A stretch of 35,243 bases of DNA. It comes from Scenedesmus sp. ARA3 (Eukaryota > Chlorophyta > Chlorophyceae > Sphaeropleales > Scenedesmaceae). Positions 1 through 11,130 of the stretch are shown piece after piece. The stretch's first letter is position 1; every line of letters begins with the position of its first letter. The stretch covers positions 4,688 to 39,930 of the forward strand of contig RWJK01001705.1 in assembly GCA_004335835.1 (NCBI GenBank). Direction: 5' to 3'. The notes beneath the pieces are model-generated. The model had not been told where the DNA came from. It ran no database searches and saw nothing but the letters and a program-made list of their open reading frames with translations. The position numbers and the translations under genes were made by a program.

Positions 1-97
1 TCATGCCCCAGCATCATGTCATCATGCCCCAGCATCATGTCATCATGCCCCAGCATCATGTCATCATGCCTCAGCATCATGTCATCATGCCTCAGCA
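1..97. repeat. 21-bp tandem repeat (minisatellite), about 4.6 copies
   Basis: Consecutive 21-bp units of the form TCATGCCCCAGCATCATGTCA run from the window edge. The last two units carry C-to-T in the CCCC block, and the array breaks up into CACAGC hexamers near 100-120. It is open in two frames only because 21 is a multiple of three. The array probably continues to the left of the window. Confidence 0.9.
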
Positions 98-432
98 CAG
101 TCACAGCCACAGCCACAGCCGCTACACAGTCACTATTGCAGAATCACAGTTTTGCCCAAACAAGAGCGTTCGTTCATTGGTTACCCGGGAGGGCCAGGGG
201 CATCATCCCACCAGCTGACCACACAGCCACAAAAACAAAAAGTCAAAACCCAGCTGCCCAGGATCCACGGCACTGCCTCCGCTTCTCAACGTCATCTACT
301 CTGAGACTCGCAGCTGCTGTACACGTCCACTCCATAGACTGACATCCCAGTGGCTGTTTCAACCTGCCTTCCGAACAGCAGCGCAGCAGCACTAAGGTAC
401 GCCAAATCTAAAAAGTCAATGGTATACAATTT

Positions 433-1098
433 TACACATCTGCAGCCCTCATCCCAAGGCCCGCTGCAGCTGCTGCTGCTGCTCCCTGCGTGCTGGCAAG
501 CCCACCATCACCGCCCGCTTGACTGGCCTAATCCTCCTCTCCTCCGAAAATGAATTGCCATGTTTCTTCTGGCGAGCATGGTGCAGCAGCTATCAGCCTC
601 CTGACCTGCTCCAAGCTCAAGTCAGCCCTGCCCCTTAACAGCCCTACACCTCCGAAAATTGGTGCTGCGACCGCTAGTGGATTGACATCTTGGGATTGCA
701 GCACCTGCACTGATAGCTCCGCCAGAGTCTCTGTTGGCAGCTGCACAGCCGCAGGCAAACTGCAGTATCCTGTCATGAAAAGGAACCAGCTGCTTGCCAT
801 ATCTTTATTGACAGCTCTGCCATGACTCTGCACGGCCAGCCGCAGCAGTGCCTCCACTACCGCTGCTGGCAGCTCAGCGGCAGCAAGCAGATCAAACAGA
901 CGCGATGCTTCACAGGCTGTCATCATACGGTCGGTCAGTGCATCGCGGCTGATTGGGTGCCCGGATGCAAGCACGTTGAGGGCAACAGCGAGCAGGTCGG
1001 CTGTGCGGGCTGGCGTCAGGTCCCGTGCCAGCTCCCGCTACAGCAACAGCAGCAGCAACAGCAGCAGCACCTTCAGTGACAATGGTAGGCGTAGTATG
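433..1098 (-). pseudogene. Degenerate A-type exon/gene (copy A1) of the A/B repeat family
   Basis: This is the most decayed of the A copies. It shares the core of the family: DLTPARTADLLAV near the start, then AAVVEALLRLAVQ-HGR, then a leucine-alanine helical block. Breaks relative to the intact copies at 20345-21112 and 24789-25547 are an in-frame TAG at 1038-1040 just after the poly-Leu leader and a one-base deletion near 503. Homology to the 'WLASQPGAAAAA...GLTAADV' tail therefore continues in another frame and ends close to 433. A TTACA on the plus strand at 432-436 (TGTAA on the coding strand) may be an old poly(A) signal. An AG at 1099-1100 matches the border conserved before the other A copies. 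The B copy at 1390-2013 lies directly upstream. Function unknown. Confidence 0.6.
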
Positions 1099-1389
1099 CT
1101 CAGCATTCATATCTAAGATGCCATCTGTCACGTACGTGTACACAGGTGATGCAGCAAACTTGCAACAAGTATGTAAGTAGCCCGCTGTGCAGGTGCATTG
1201 CTGTTCTGCGTACAAGTGTCTAGTGCAAGTGCTGTTACAGCGTGCTGCACCGTCACAGGTGCTGCAGGGTGGCAGCATCAGTAACAGCACATGACAACGC
1301 TAAAGAGTTAGCATAGTGTGCACAGTAGCCAAGTTGACAAATAGAGACACACTGAAAAGAGTGGCTTTGCATCATTGCTGCAAACTCAC

Positions 1390-2013
1390 TGGTTCAGTGT
1401 CGCCTGTGACCTCGCTGCAGCACACATACCGCAGTTCTGCGGGCAGGTCAGCAGCCCACTCCTCCAGCGGCACCCCAGCAGCACTGAACGCCTGCACCCA
1501 CACTCCCAACCCGTCAAAGCACTCGTATGCGCGTGCCACCAGCTGCTGGCCTGTGATCTGCACACGCACCCCAGCCCGCACAAGCGCCCCCGCAGCAGAA
1601 AACGGCACGCCAGGGATGGCCAGCAGCTGCTGGCTGCTCTGGTTAATCATGGCTGCTGTCACTGCCGGCTGGCGCAGCAGCCAAAGCAGCGCCCTGACAC
1701 TGTTGCAGTCATCACCGTCATCATCTCTGCGACCAAGAAGCGTTGCTGATGCCGCTGCTCCTGCGGTTGCCGCCGCTGCTGCTGCCACGCTGCACACCAG
1801 CAGTGCACTGCCGAGGTGCGAGCTGCATAGCTGCTGCGCTGCACGGCTGCTGGCGCACAGACGCACAGTATCCTCTGCATTGAGACAGTGCTGCATGCAT
1901 ATGTCCAGCGCAGCTGCTGCGCGCTCTTGCTCATCCTTAGCAGGATCCTCTTGCAATTGCTGCTCCCATGTGCCTGCAGGATTCGCTGCCACCGGGTTGC
2001 GTGCTGTAGCCAT
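1390..2013 (-). CDS. B-type exon/gene (copy B1), Ala-rich helical protein of unknown function
   Basis: The frame is open for 208 codons from the ATG at 2013 to a consensus donor, CCA|GTGAGT, at 1389. If unspliced it would continue five more codons. Near residue 35 there is a block of the type ALDICMQH..AEDTVRLCASSR, which has the spacing and Leu/Arg pattern of an F-box-like helical motif; this is a weak resemblance, not an assignment. After an Ala-rich linker comes the strongly conserved half: LLRQPAVTAAMINQ, QQLLAIPGVP, AGVRVQITGQQLVARAY, GVWVQAFSAAGVPLEEWAADLPAEL. The same string of motifs recurs in B2, B3 and B4. I do not recognise a catalytic site. It lies head-to-head with the large gene starting at 3362 and is probably spliced to A1. 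Confidence 0.65.
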
Positions 2014-2462
2014 ATGAACTTCGATAAATTACAACAAATTGTTTAACAAGGAGCTTAAAGGGGCCAAGGGGACGCAACAGTTCTGCAGCTGCGCGATCTC
2101 AGCAGCGCGGCAAGCACGTGCAACTGCAAGAGCTGTGCAGAACGCTTCGTTTTGTTGCTAGACAGCTCAACAAAAAGATACAAAGATATAAACAAGAACA
2201 ATTCCGAAGTTGAGGCGCTATATGTCACGTTTGAGGTGCAACTGGTCCATAGGTCATGACATGATCTGGTGCCCCGATCGCGGCAGTTGCTGGGACGCTG
2301 CGCGCCGAGCGGGCGAGATGGCGCCAGCAACAATGACAGAGAGATGTTCAAAGTTAATCGCATTGAAGAATAAAATAGTTTGAACACCAAGATCTGCTGA
2401 CTGATATGATGGAGAAGCTGCTCCATGCGAGTGGGTGAGAATCTCCAGAGGCACTTCCATCA

Positions 2463-2768
2463 CATAGGGTTTCCCTTCGGCCAAAATCCGCCATAGCGGG
2501 GATGCAACGGGGATGCAATTGCATTGTAACTGTCAAAATGGAATCTTGAGGAATTTACGGGTCTGCACCCTCTGCGAGCCGAAAAATATATCTCGGATTC
2601 GGGTTCTGCATGTTCGACAACCTTTGTTTGCCCAGTTTCGCGGCCGGTCGCTCAATATTATGCGAGAAAACCACAAAGGAATTTTTTCAGAAATGCAACC
2701 GGAGTGCAACGGGAGTGCAATTTTGGGCCAATGCCGATGGCGGATTTTGGCCAAAGGGAAACCCTATG
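2463..2768. mobile_element. MITE-like element with 32-bp terminal inverted repeats
   Basis: The left end (2463-2494) begins CATAGGGTTTCCCTTCGGCC. The right end (2737-2768) is its reverse complement with a single difference over 32 bp. Just inside the inverted repeats both ends carry related GGGATGCAAC / GTTGCACTCCC motifs, so the sub-terminal parts are partly inverted as well. At 306 bp, with no convincing ORF, it fits a non-autonomous DNA transposon. I could not identify a clear target-site duplication next to the ends, so the superfamily is open. It sits in the shared upstream region of B1 and the gene at 3362. Confidence 0.75.
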
Positions 2769-3361
2769 ATAAGCCCTCACTTGATGCACCCCCAATCCGC
2801 ACACAAATAGTGCCAAATGTGTGACAAATTCATGATCACTACAACGCAGTCTGAGCATCCACACTCAAGCTGGAAGAAAGTATGCTGGTGTTCCCGAGGC
2901 CTGCCTGCCTGCTTGCCGGCTGCAGCTTGCAATCGCAATTGCTGGCGCCGCGCGTCCTGTGCAGCGCAACCACTGCTGCTGCAGGTGCAGTCGCAGCTGG
3001 GGCCTATCACACCGCAGCTGGGGCCAAATGACTTATGTTTCCTAGTGTGATAGCCGTGACTCTGCATCCCGTTCTACTCCTGCCTCTGGTGTTCAAATCA
3101 AAGCCCTAACACCTGGCAGTTGCTGCATGTTGACACTGTCATACCTTTTTGTCGATGCCTATGTGCTGACCCGCTCCTGCACATGTCTGTGGTGTTGTTC
3201 TCTTGTACATTTAAAATAGTTGTATGTTGCTGAGTTGCTTCATGCCACACCATGACAGCAGTACTACTCCCAATGGGAGCTCACTGCTGTTGATGTGCAT
3301 CCGTGTCGTCTGATTTGACGTCCCGGGACACTTGAACTTTAATGGACGGAGTCGTGAAACG

Positions 3362-4337
3362 ATGTCACAAGACCGGATCCAAGCTCAGCTCAAGGGCCTG
3401 GGCCACGCGAGCCCCTTGTTTCGACGTCAGGCAGCGTATGGCGTGTTCGCCCTGCTGCAGGCACAGCCCGGCCTGCAGAAAGATGCAGCAAACGACATCA
3501 TTCTGGCCTGCATAACTGACAGGCACACGGTGCGTGCTCGAGTCGATCCTGCAATCAATGCTGCAGTTGAGTGTGCCTGCCCACTTTCTGCTGTTTGCTG
3601 TAGCAGAGTGGCCATTGGCAGTTGGCTACTTGATGCCTTCATTCAAACGTATTGTACATCAGCATAGCCTTGTTTTTGAATCTACCACGTCGGCTTCACC
3701 CTCATCGTCTGCATGCAATCACTGCATCGCTGTCAGATGCTGCACGTTGCTCTGTACTGCCTTGATCAATGCCTGCAACACAGCTCATGTCCAGCTTGAG
3801 CTGCATTTGTAGATACGCAACTGGCACATGAGCAACCCCAGTGTTTGTATGCTAAAGAGCGCCTTGAATCAGCACTGTTGCCGTTGTATTGACGCTATGC
3901 TGCATTGCGCTGTGTTTGTCTCCTGCAGGATGTTGTGGAGGAGGCAGCGGCACAGCTGCACCAGCTGGCTACTGCTGCTGCTGCTGCTGGCGGAAAAGGT
4001 GACAGTCTTGCCTCACTTACAACAGCAACAAAGCAGCAGAAGCAGCAGTGCAGCAGCAGCACTTGCCCCAGGCCACTGTTGTGCAAGGCCTTGCACAATG
4101 CAGCAGATCACCACTGCCAGAACAAGCACCCAGCCGCAGCTGTCAATTATGCCGCCTCTGCAGTGTCGATGTACTGCATGTGCGTGCGTGTATGTGAGTG
4201 TGTATGTACGTTTCCCACTCAGCTGTTCTCAGATCATGATGTCACTCCAGTGTTTGCTGTCACTGTATCCTGCAGGTGTCGCAAATGCAGAGGATGCGTT
4301 GCACCTGCTGCTGCTGGCCCTCACTACAGCAGGTGCG

Positions 4338-4397
<60 letters not shown>

Positions 4398-6177
4398 CTG
4401 CTGTGTGTGCACGTGCCTTGAGCAGCAGAATATCATGCAGTGCCTGCAGCTGGACTTGACCGCGCCTTCGCCGTGTTGCGGGATATTTGCAGCAGAACTG
4501 CACATGCACTGTCGAATGAGCTGCAACTGCTGCTGGCAACGCAAACTTGCCAAAGTACGTGTCATCTTGCTGTGTCTGCAGGTGCTGCCACTGCGCCGTT
4601 GTTGGCAGCTGGCATTGTGCCCCTGCTGCAGCACACTCTGCACACAGCCATCACCAGCAGCAGCAACAGCAGTGGACCCCAAGCAGCAGCAGCAACAGCA
4701 GCAGGCCTGGCAGCAAAGTTTCCTGCAGCCTCCAGCCACCCGCTCTGCTCAGCTCTGCTGAGCCACCCAGCAGCAGCAGCGCGCATCGTGACAGATGCAG
4801 TCAACTGGCTGGCAGCAGCACTGGCTGCTGCTACACCTGCTGATCTGGCAGCAGCAGCAGCAGCAGCTTCCGGCAGCAGCAGCAGTGAAGTTGTTCAGCA
4901 TGGGCAGCTGCCGATAGTCTGGCAAGTGCTGCAGCCTTTTTTCAGCTACGTACTGCTGGCAGATGCAGCAGGCTGCGGCAGCAGCAGCAGCAGCAACAGC
5001 GACGGCAGCAGCAGCAGCAGCAGCAGCAGTGGCGTTGGGGCCTCAGTAGCTGCTGCATGTTTGTCGCAGCTGCTGTGCCTGGCTAGCTGTGATGCTGCTG
5101 CTGCGCAGCTGCTGGTGCCTTTTCTGCTGCGGCAGCTGCTGCTGTGGCGGTGCGACACTGCAGCGGCTCGGTAAGCCATGGCACGGCAGCGCACATGCGC
5201 ATGCTTGACGGCTCAATGAATGGATGCTTCTTGCAGCAACTAGTTGTGAGCTCAGTCCTTGGACTGATACATGAGAAGCAGAATTGCAGCAGCACAGGGC
5301 GGCGGAAGCGCTGTTTGTCTATATGTGACTTCCTGCGTTCATGTGCCGCATACACTTTCATCAAATCTGACTGGCAATTGCTGGCTGTGCTTTACTTTAC
5401 TGCTTGCATCTGCTGCTGGCATCTGCTGCTGGCTGTTATGTTGTACCCCCACAGCCTGCAAACCTCCCAGGCATTAGCAGACCTGCTGGACGTTCTGGCA
5501 GCTCACAGCGAAGACGCAGAAACTGACAACAATAACATAACAAGTAACAACAAAAATAACAGCTGGTGGCACGCAGCCTGCGCAGACGCAGGAGCGCTGC
5601 TGCTGCTGCTCGCCAGCCGCAGCGCAGCACCAGCGGCAGCAGGCGGCGTTGCTGCTGCTGGCAGCGGGGCATCACTTGGTCTGCTGCTGCCGCTGATGTG
5701 GCGGCTGGGTGGTGTGCTGCTGCCGGGGCTGTGGCAGCAGCAGCTGCTGCAGCTGGCCTGGCTGCTGCTGTGCTGCAGCAGTCAGCAGGTGAGACGGAAG
5801 AGACATTTTGCTGCTGCTGGATGTGAGTTTTGTCAACAAAGTCATTGCTTTTGCATGCATTCCAGCAGGCGAGTTTAGTTCCTGCTACGGAAAGTGCATT
5901 CCATGCTTCCGCGTGTGTACGCATATGGTAGATGTACGCGCTGATGTGGCGGCTGGGTGGTGTGCTGCTGCCGGGGCTGTGGCAGCAGCAACTGCTGCAG
6001 CTGGCGTGGCTGCTGCTGTGCTGCAGCAGCCAGCAGGTGAGCTGGTGCTGCTTCTGCATGCATGCGTGTGTATGAAAACATAATGCGCAGTTGTGAAGTG
6101 CTCAACGTGGCGACATGTCGGCACTGCGAGGGGCCGCACATATCAGCACCACCAAGTCGCATGCCTGAACCTGCTTG

Positions 6178-6208
<31 letters not shown>

Positions 6209-9200
6209 ACTGCCCCCGTACTTCTGCAGGAGCAAGCCATGCTTACGAAGCTTATACTGGCTCAGACGCAAGCAACAGGGACAGCAGCAGGAACACAGGG
6301 CAGCAGCAGCAGCAGCAGTGTGCAATGCATGGAGCCCTGGCAGGCTGCTGCGCTGCAGCTGCCGCTGCTGCAGCAGGTTGTGTTCAGCACAAACCGCAAA
6401 ACCAAAACATGGGCAGCTGCAGCCATGACTCAGCTGCGCCAGCAGCAGCAGCAGCAGCAGCAAAACAGCAGCAGCAGCAGCAGCAGCAGGGGGAGTATGG
6501 CAGTCCTGGCTGAGCAAGGGCCACTGGCAACACTGGCGGCCGCAGCTCAGCTGCTGCAAGCTTGGTGGAGCAGCAGCAGCAGCAGCAGCAGCGCTGCGCT
6601 GCCAGTGCTGACTTGGATCAGCTGCCTGTCGGAGTCACTGCAGCAAGTCAAGCATGCTGGCAGCAGCAGCGATGGCACTGCTGCTGCTGCTGCTGCTGGT
6701 GGTGGTAAGCGAGGTGGTGCAACTGCTTTGACTGTGCCGCTTCCATCAGCTAGTGTGGTCAGAGACCTAGAAGATGACTCGGCTGGTGACACGGCTGGGG
6801 TTTTGCTTAGTGTTGGCGGTTTAGCGTGGTTTAGCAGCCACGGGCTGAACCCTGCCGTGCAGCTGCTGCTGGCAGCGCTGCTGCAGCATCCTAATGCTGA
6901 CGTGGCAGTGGCAGCAGCAGGGCTGCTGCAGCAGCTAGTGCTGCTGCTGCCACAGCTGGCACCTAGCTTCCTCCCATTAGTGCTGCAGCAGCTTAGGGCC
7001 GCATACACTACTGCTGCTGCTGCTGCTGCCGGCAGCAGCAGCAGCAATGCGCTTGGCAGCAGCAGAGTTGCTGCTGCGCTGCTGCAGCTACTGCCAGCGA
7101 TGTGTCATGACAGCAGCACAGCAGCTCTCGTGTGGCGCATGCTACAGCCCCTCATGACAGCTGCCAAGCCAGATCAGGCACTACACATCAAGCAGCAGTA
7201 CAGCAGTACAACAGGGCAGTACAGCAGTACAACAGGTTTGACCAGATATCTGGCAGTACAAGCAGCAGTAGCAGCCTGGAAGTTGACCGGGCGCGGCTGG
7301 ACGCGGGCAGAGGCTGCGATCAACGGCTGCATCAAACCCCACGAGGGCTTAGGGGCTGGGTATGGGGCTCAGGGTTTAGGGTTTGGGCTTGGGCGGGAGC
7401 CGCTGGAACTGCGGCTGCTGCGCGCAACAGCCATGCGGTGAGGCTCTTGAGCTGCTTTTGGGACATGCCACCTAGCTTCCGGGAACAGGGTCTTTGTCAT
7501 CATTGGGATGATTGTTGCTGTCGGCTCACCTGTATTTGGTTGGCAGCATGCCAGTTGGCAGCGCAGCCGAAGTTGTAGGGCGGTGCACACATGACATCAC
7601 CTGGTGTGCTGCTGCTGCCGCTGCTGCCGCCGCTGCTGCTGCTGCTGCTGCAGGCAGTGTGTGGGGTTGAGCCCCTCCAGAGGCCTGGAGCTGCTGGGAA
7701 GCCTCACAGCATGCCTGCAGGTGAGCTGGCTGCTGCTGCTGTTATGTAACAGTTAGAGACCAACTTGATGACATTGTTATCTGATTCAACATGACATTCA
7801 ACGTACGGCCTGTTTGACAGGCTATGCCGCCAATTCCTGCAGTGGCCTTCACATGGTGTTCTCTGCCACTTGGAAGCTAGGCCTGCGGCTGACATCAACA
7901 TTGTGCATCACTGAATGTCGTTGACATGTCAGATGGCACAGCTTAAACAAACGCTGTACCACCCAGACATGTGCCAAACCCTGCGCCAGGCGCGCCATCG
8001 GCCTGTTTTTGCAATGGGTACTCGGCTGCAGCGCGTCTGTCACATCACCAAGTGACACGCCTTGATGCTGCGCCTGTTCTCCTGCAGGACTCTGCACCGG
8101 GCGTAGCTGCCATCGGCCTCTCAGCATTGCACGCCTCACTAGAGCGCGATGACCTCGATTGATACAAGACCTGGCTGCTGCTGACGAACGCTTCAAACTG
8201 CAGCGCAACAACTGATACTTCTGCATGATAGATTTTGCTGACAGAAACCTTGCCCCTGCACAATTTCCCCTGCCTGCAGGACCCTGCGCCAGGCGTCGCT
8301 GCCATCGGCCTCGCAGCTTTGGACACCTTACTACAGCGCGATGACGTGGGCTTCTACAAGACCGGCTGGTGCTCACTTTACTACCACCCTTTGCTGTTTC
8401 TGTAGGACCCTGCACCGGGTGTAGCTGCCATTGGGCTTGAAGCCTTGGACGTGCTGTTAGAGCGCGGTGACCCAAACATCTACAAAGTGTGGCCATGGGT
8501 GACTAAATACTTGACCAATTGCTCCCTGTGTGTGTCTGCAGGACCCTGCACCAGGCGTGGCTGCCATTGGCCTGACAGCATTGGACACCCTACTAGAGCG
8601 CGACGACCTCGACTTCTACAAGGCCTGGCCGCTAGTGGCCAAGCTGCTGCCACCAACCAGGCTCCTGCCAGCCGTCGGCGTGGACGGCGCAGCCTATAGC
8701 GCTGCTGCTGCTGCTGCTGCAGCCGCAGCAGCAGCGTCAGACGCTGCAGCTGATGAAAGTGGTAGTGGTAGCAACAGCAGCAGCAGCTGGTGGAATGAGG
8801 CTGCAGATGCGTCAAGGATTGTTGCGGCAGCTGGCAAACACAGTGGTCAGGGCCTGGTGGTGGCTGGCTGGGTGGCTCTGCTGCGGCGCGGCGTGATGGA
8901 TGCTGCTGCTTGCAGTGAAGCTGCTGGGGCGCTGGTGGTGCTGCTGCGCATGTGCACGGGCGCCACTGAAGCACAGGTTAGCAGCTGTGATGCGGCAGAG
9001 ATATGTGTGTGCTTGAAAGTATTACAGTTCAACTTGTGAAGCACAAAAACGCCCAGCTGGCAGGCACAGCGGTCAGGGGCTGGTGGTGGCTGGCTGGGTG
9101 GCTCTGCTGCGGCATGGCATGATGGATGCTGCTGCTTGTGGGGAGGCTGCTGGGGAGCTGGTGGTGCTGCTGCGGCTGTGCATGGGCGCAACAGAGGCAC

Positions 9201-10868
9201 AGGTGGGCAGTTGTAATGTGGCAAACCATGTGTGTGAGCAAGGCATTGGGGTGCAGGTGCTGTCGACATGTGCGGCAGCAGCGGAAGCACAGGTTGGTCG
9301 GCCGCAGGTTTGGTTGCGTCTTGTTTTTGCAAGTTGCTTGGCATGGCGTGGCATGGTGCGGCACTGCGTGCTGGATGCTGCTGCTTGTGGGGAGGCTGCG
9401 GGGGCGCTGGTGGTGCTGCTGCGGCTGTGCATGGGCGCAACAGAGGCACAGGTGGGTGGCTGTGATAGGCAGATTCCTTTGTGCTTGATGAACACCACTG
9501 TAGTAGTGTCGTACGAGCAAGAAGGTTTGGGTGCAGGTGTTTTGTGCAGCACTAGCAGAACACAGGTTGGCCGGCCGCAGGTTTGCTTGTTGCTTGGCCG
9601 GCCGCAGGTTTGCTTGTTGCATGGCATGGCATGGCATGGCATGGCATGGCGTGCTGGATGCTGCTGTCAGCAGCGAGGCTGCGGGGGCGCTGGTGGTGCT
9701 GCTGCAGCTGTGCAGAGAAGGTGGGTGGCTCTGCTCTGTGATGCTAGTAGCCGGGGCAGATGCTGGAGCCTGTCCAACGGAGCAGGCAGGGAAAGCGCAT
9801 GTGATTGGCGAAATCATTTTCTCAGATCTCAAGTGCTGCTGCTGCTGCTGCAGGTTCGTGCTGCTGCATACGCCAGCCTTGCTGCCTGGCCGCTTCCCCT
9901 GCTGCAGCAGCTGGAGATGCCAGCAGCAGCAGCGGCATACATCGCACCAATTGCAACAGAGGCAGCCGCACTCGCAGCAGCGCTGCTGAACACACCAGGA
10001 TTCGGCCAGCAGCAGCAGCAGCTAGCAGCACCCGACAGCAGCAGCAGCAGCAGCAAGCAGGCTGCATTCTATGCAGCTTTAGCAGCACACAGGGCAGCTG
10101 TTGCTGCTGCTGAACAGCTGGCAGCAGTAGCACTGCAGCATGAGCATGCCAACAGGCGCACCTTCCTGGCAGCAGCAGGCGCAGCCAGCAGGACAGCTGG
10201 CGCTGCCGGCAGCAGCAGCAGCAGCAGCAGCAATGCAACAGCAGCAGCAGTGGAAAGGGAGGAAGCGTCACTGCGCCATAGACTGCTGCGGGTGCTGCCG
10301 CAGGCACTTACTGCTGCAGCAGCAGGCTCTGTATCTGCAGATGCTGCTGCTGCTGCCGGGTCAGTGAGTCCTGGGCCTCTGCTGCTGCTGTGGCAGCCGC
10401 CGCCAGCAGCAGCAGGTGATGCAGAGGCGGCTGCATATGGTGTCATGTTTGGTGACATCGCTGCCAGGTGGAGTGCTACTGGGGGTGCCCTGACTGGTCA
10501 AAGCGGGCTGGCTGCTGCTTCCTGGGAGTCCTTCATGCGCAGGTGCGGGCTGACAGACTGTTTGAAATGTGTTACATGTGTAACACACTTTGTGTACTGC
10601 TACACGCATGGCTGGCTGGCACCCATGCTGTCACTGGCTCAAGGTGGTGGCAGCCGTAAAGCAGCAGGCTAAAGTTTCTTTGTTACACTGTGACTTTCTT
10701 TCAGACTCTGGGAAGAGTAAGTGCTGCTTGCGTTGCGCGCTTGCAGGTGGCTGGTCGCGGCGCACGCTCTCCTGCAGCACCTCAGCAGCGCCTGGGGTGG
10801 CGGGCTGCCCGGGCCTGCTGCTGCTGCTGCGCTGGCTGCTGCTACAGGTCCACATACAACTCAGCAAC

Positions 10869-10959
<91 letters not shown>

Positions 10960-11083
10960 GCAGGTGGCTGGTCGCTGCTCGCCGCAGTCCTGACGCTCTT
11001 CTGCAGCGTCTGTCCACTGCCCGGGGTGGTGGGCTGCCCGGCCCCGCTGCTGCCACAAAACCACATACAACTCAGCAACGCTG

Positions 11084-11130
<47 letters not shown>

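Noticed and set aside
3..342. Two overlapping frames starting with repeated MPQHHVI / MSSCPSI
   Set aside because: They only translate the 21-bp tandem repeat; no gene support downstream.
4276..4421. Poly-Ala (or poly-Gln) coding exon over the (CAG)18 tract
   Set aside because: A donor at 4333 and acceptor before 4450 join in matching phase and make the tract intronic; reading through leads to a stop.
7371..7387. Interstitial telomere (AGGGTTTAGGGTTT)
   Set aside because: Only about two units and inside a coding exon; too short to mark a fusion or telomere.
9029..9832. 267-codon minus-strand frame with MPCHAMPCHAM repeats
   Set aside because: It is the reverse of GGCATGGCAT runs and donor-side duplicates in an intron; a low-complexity artefact.
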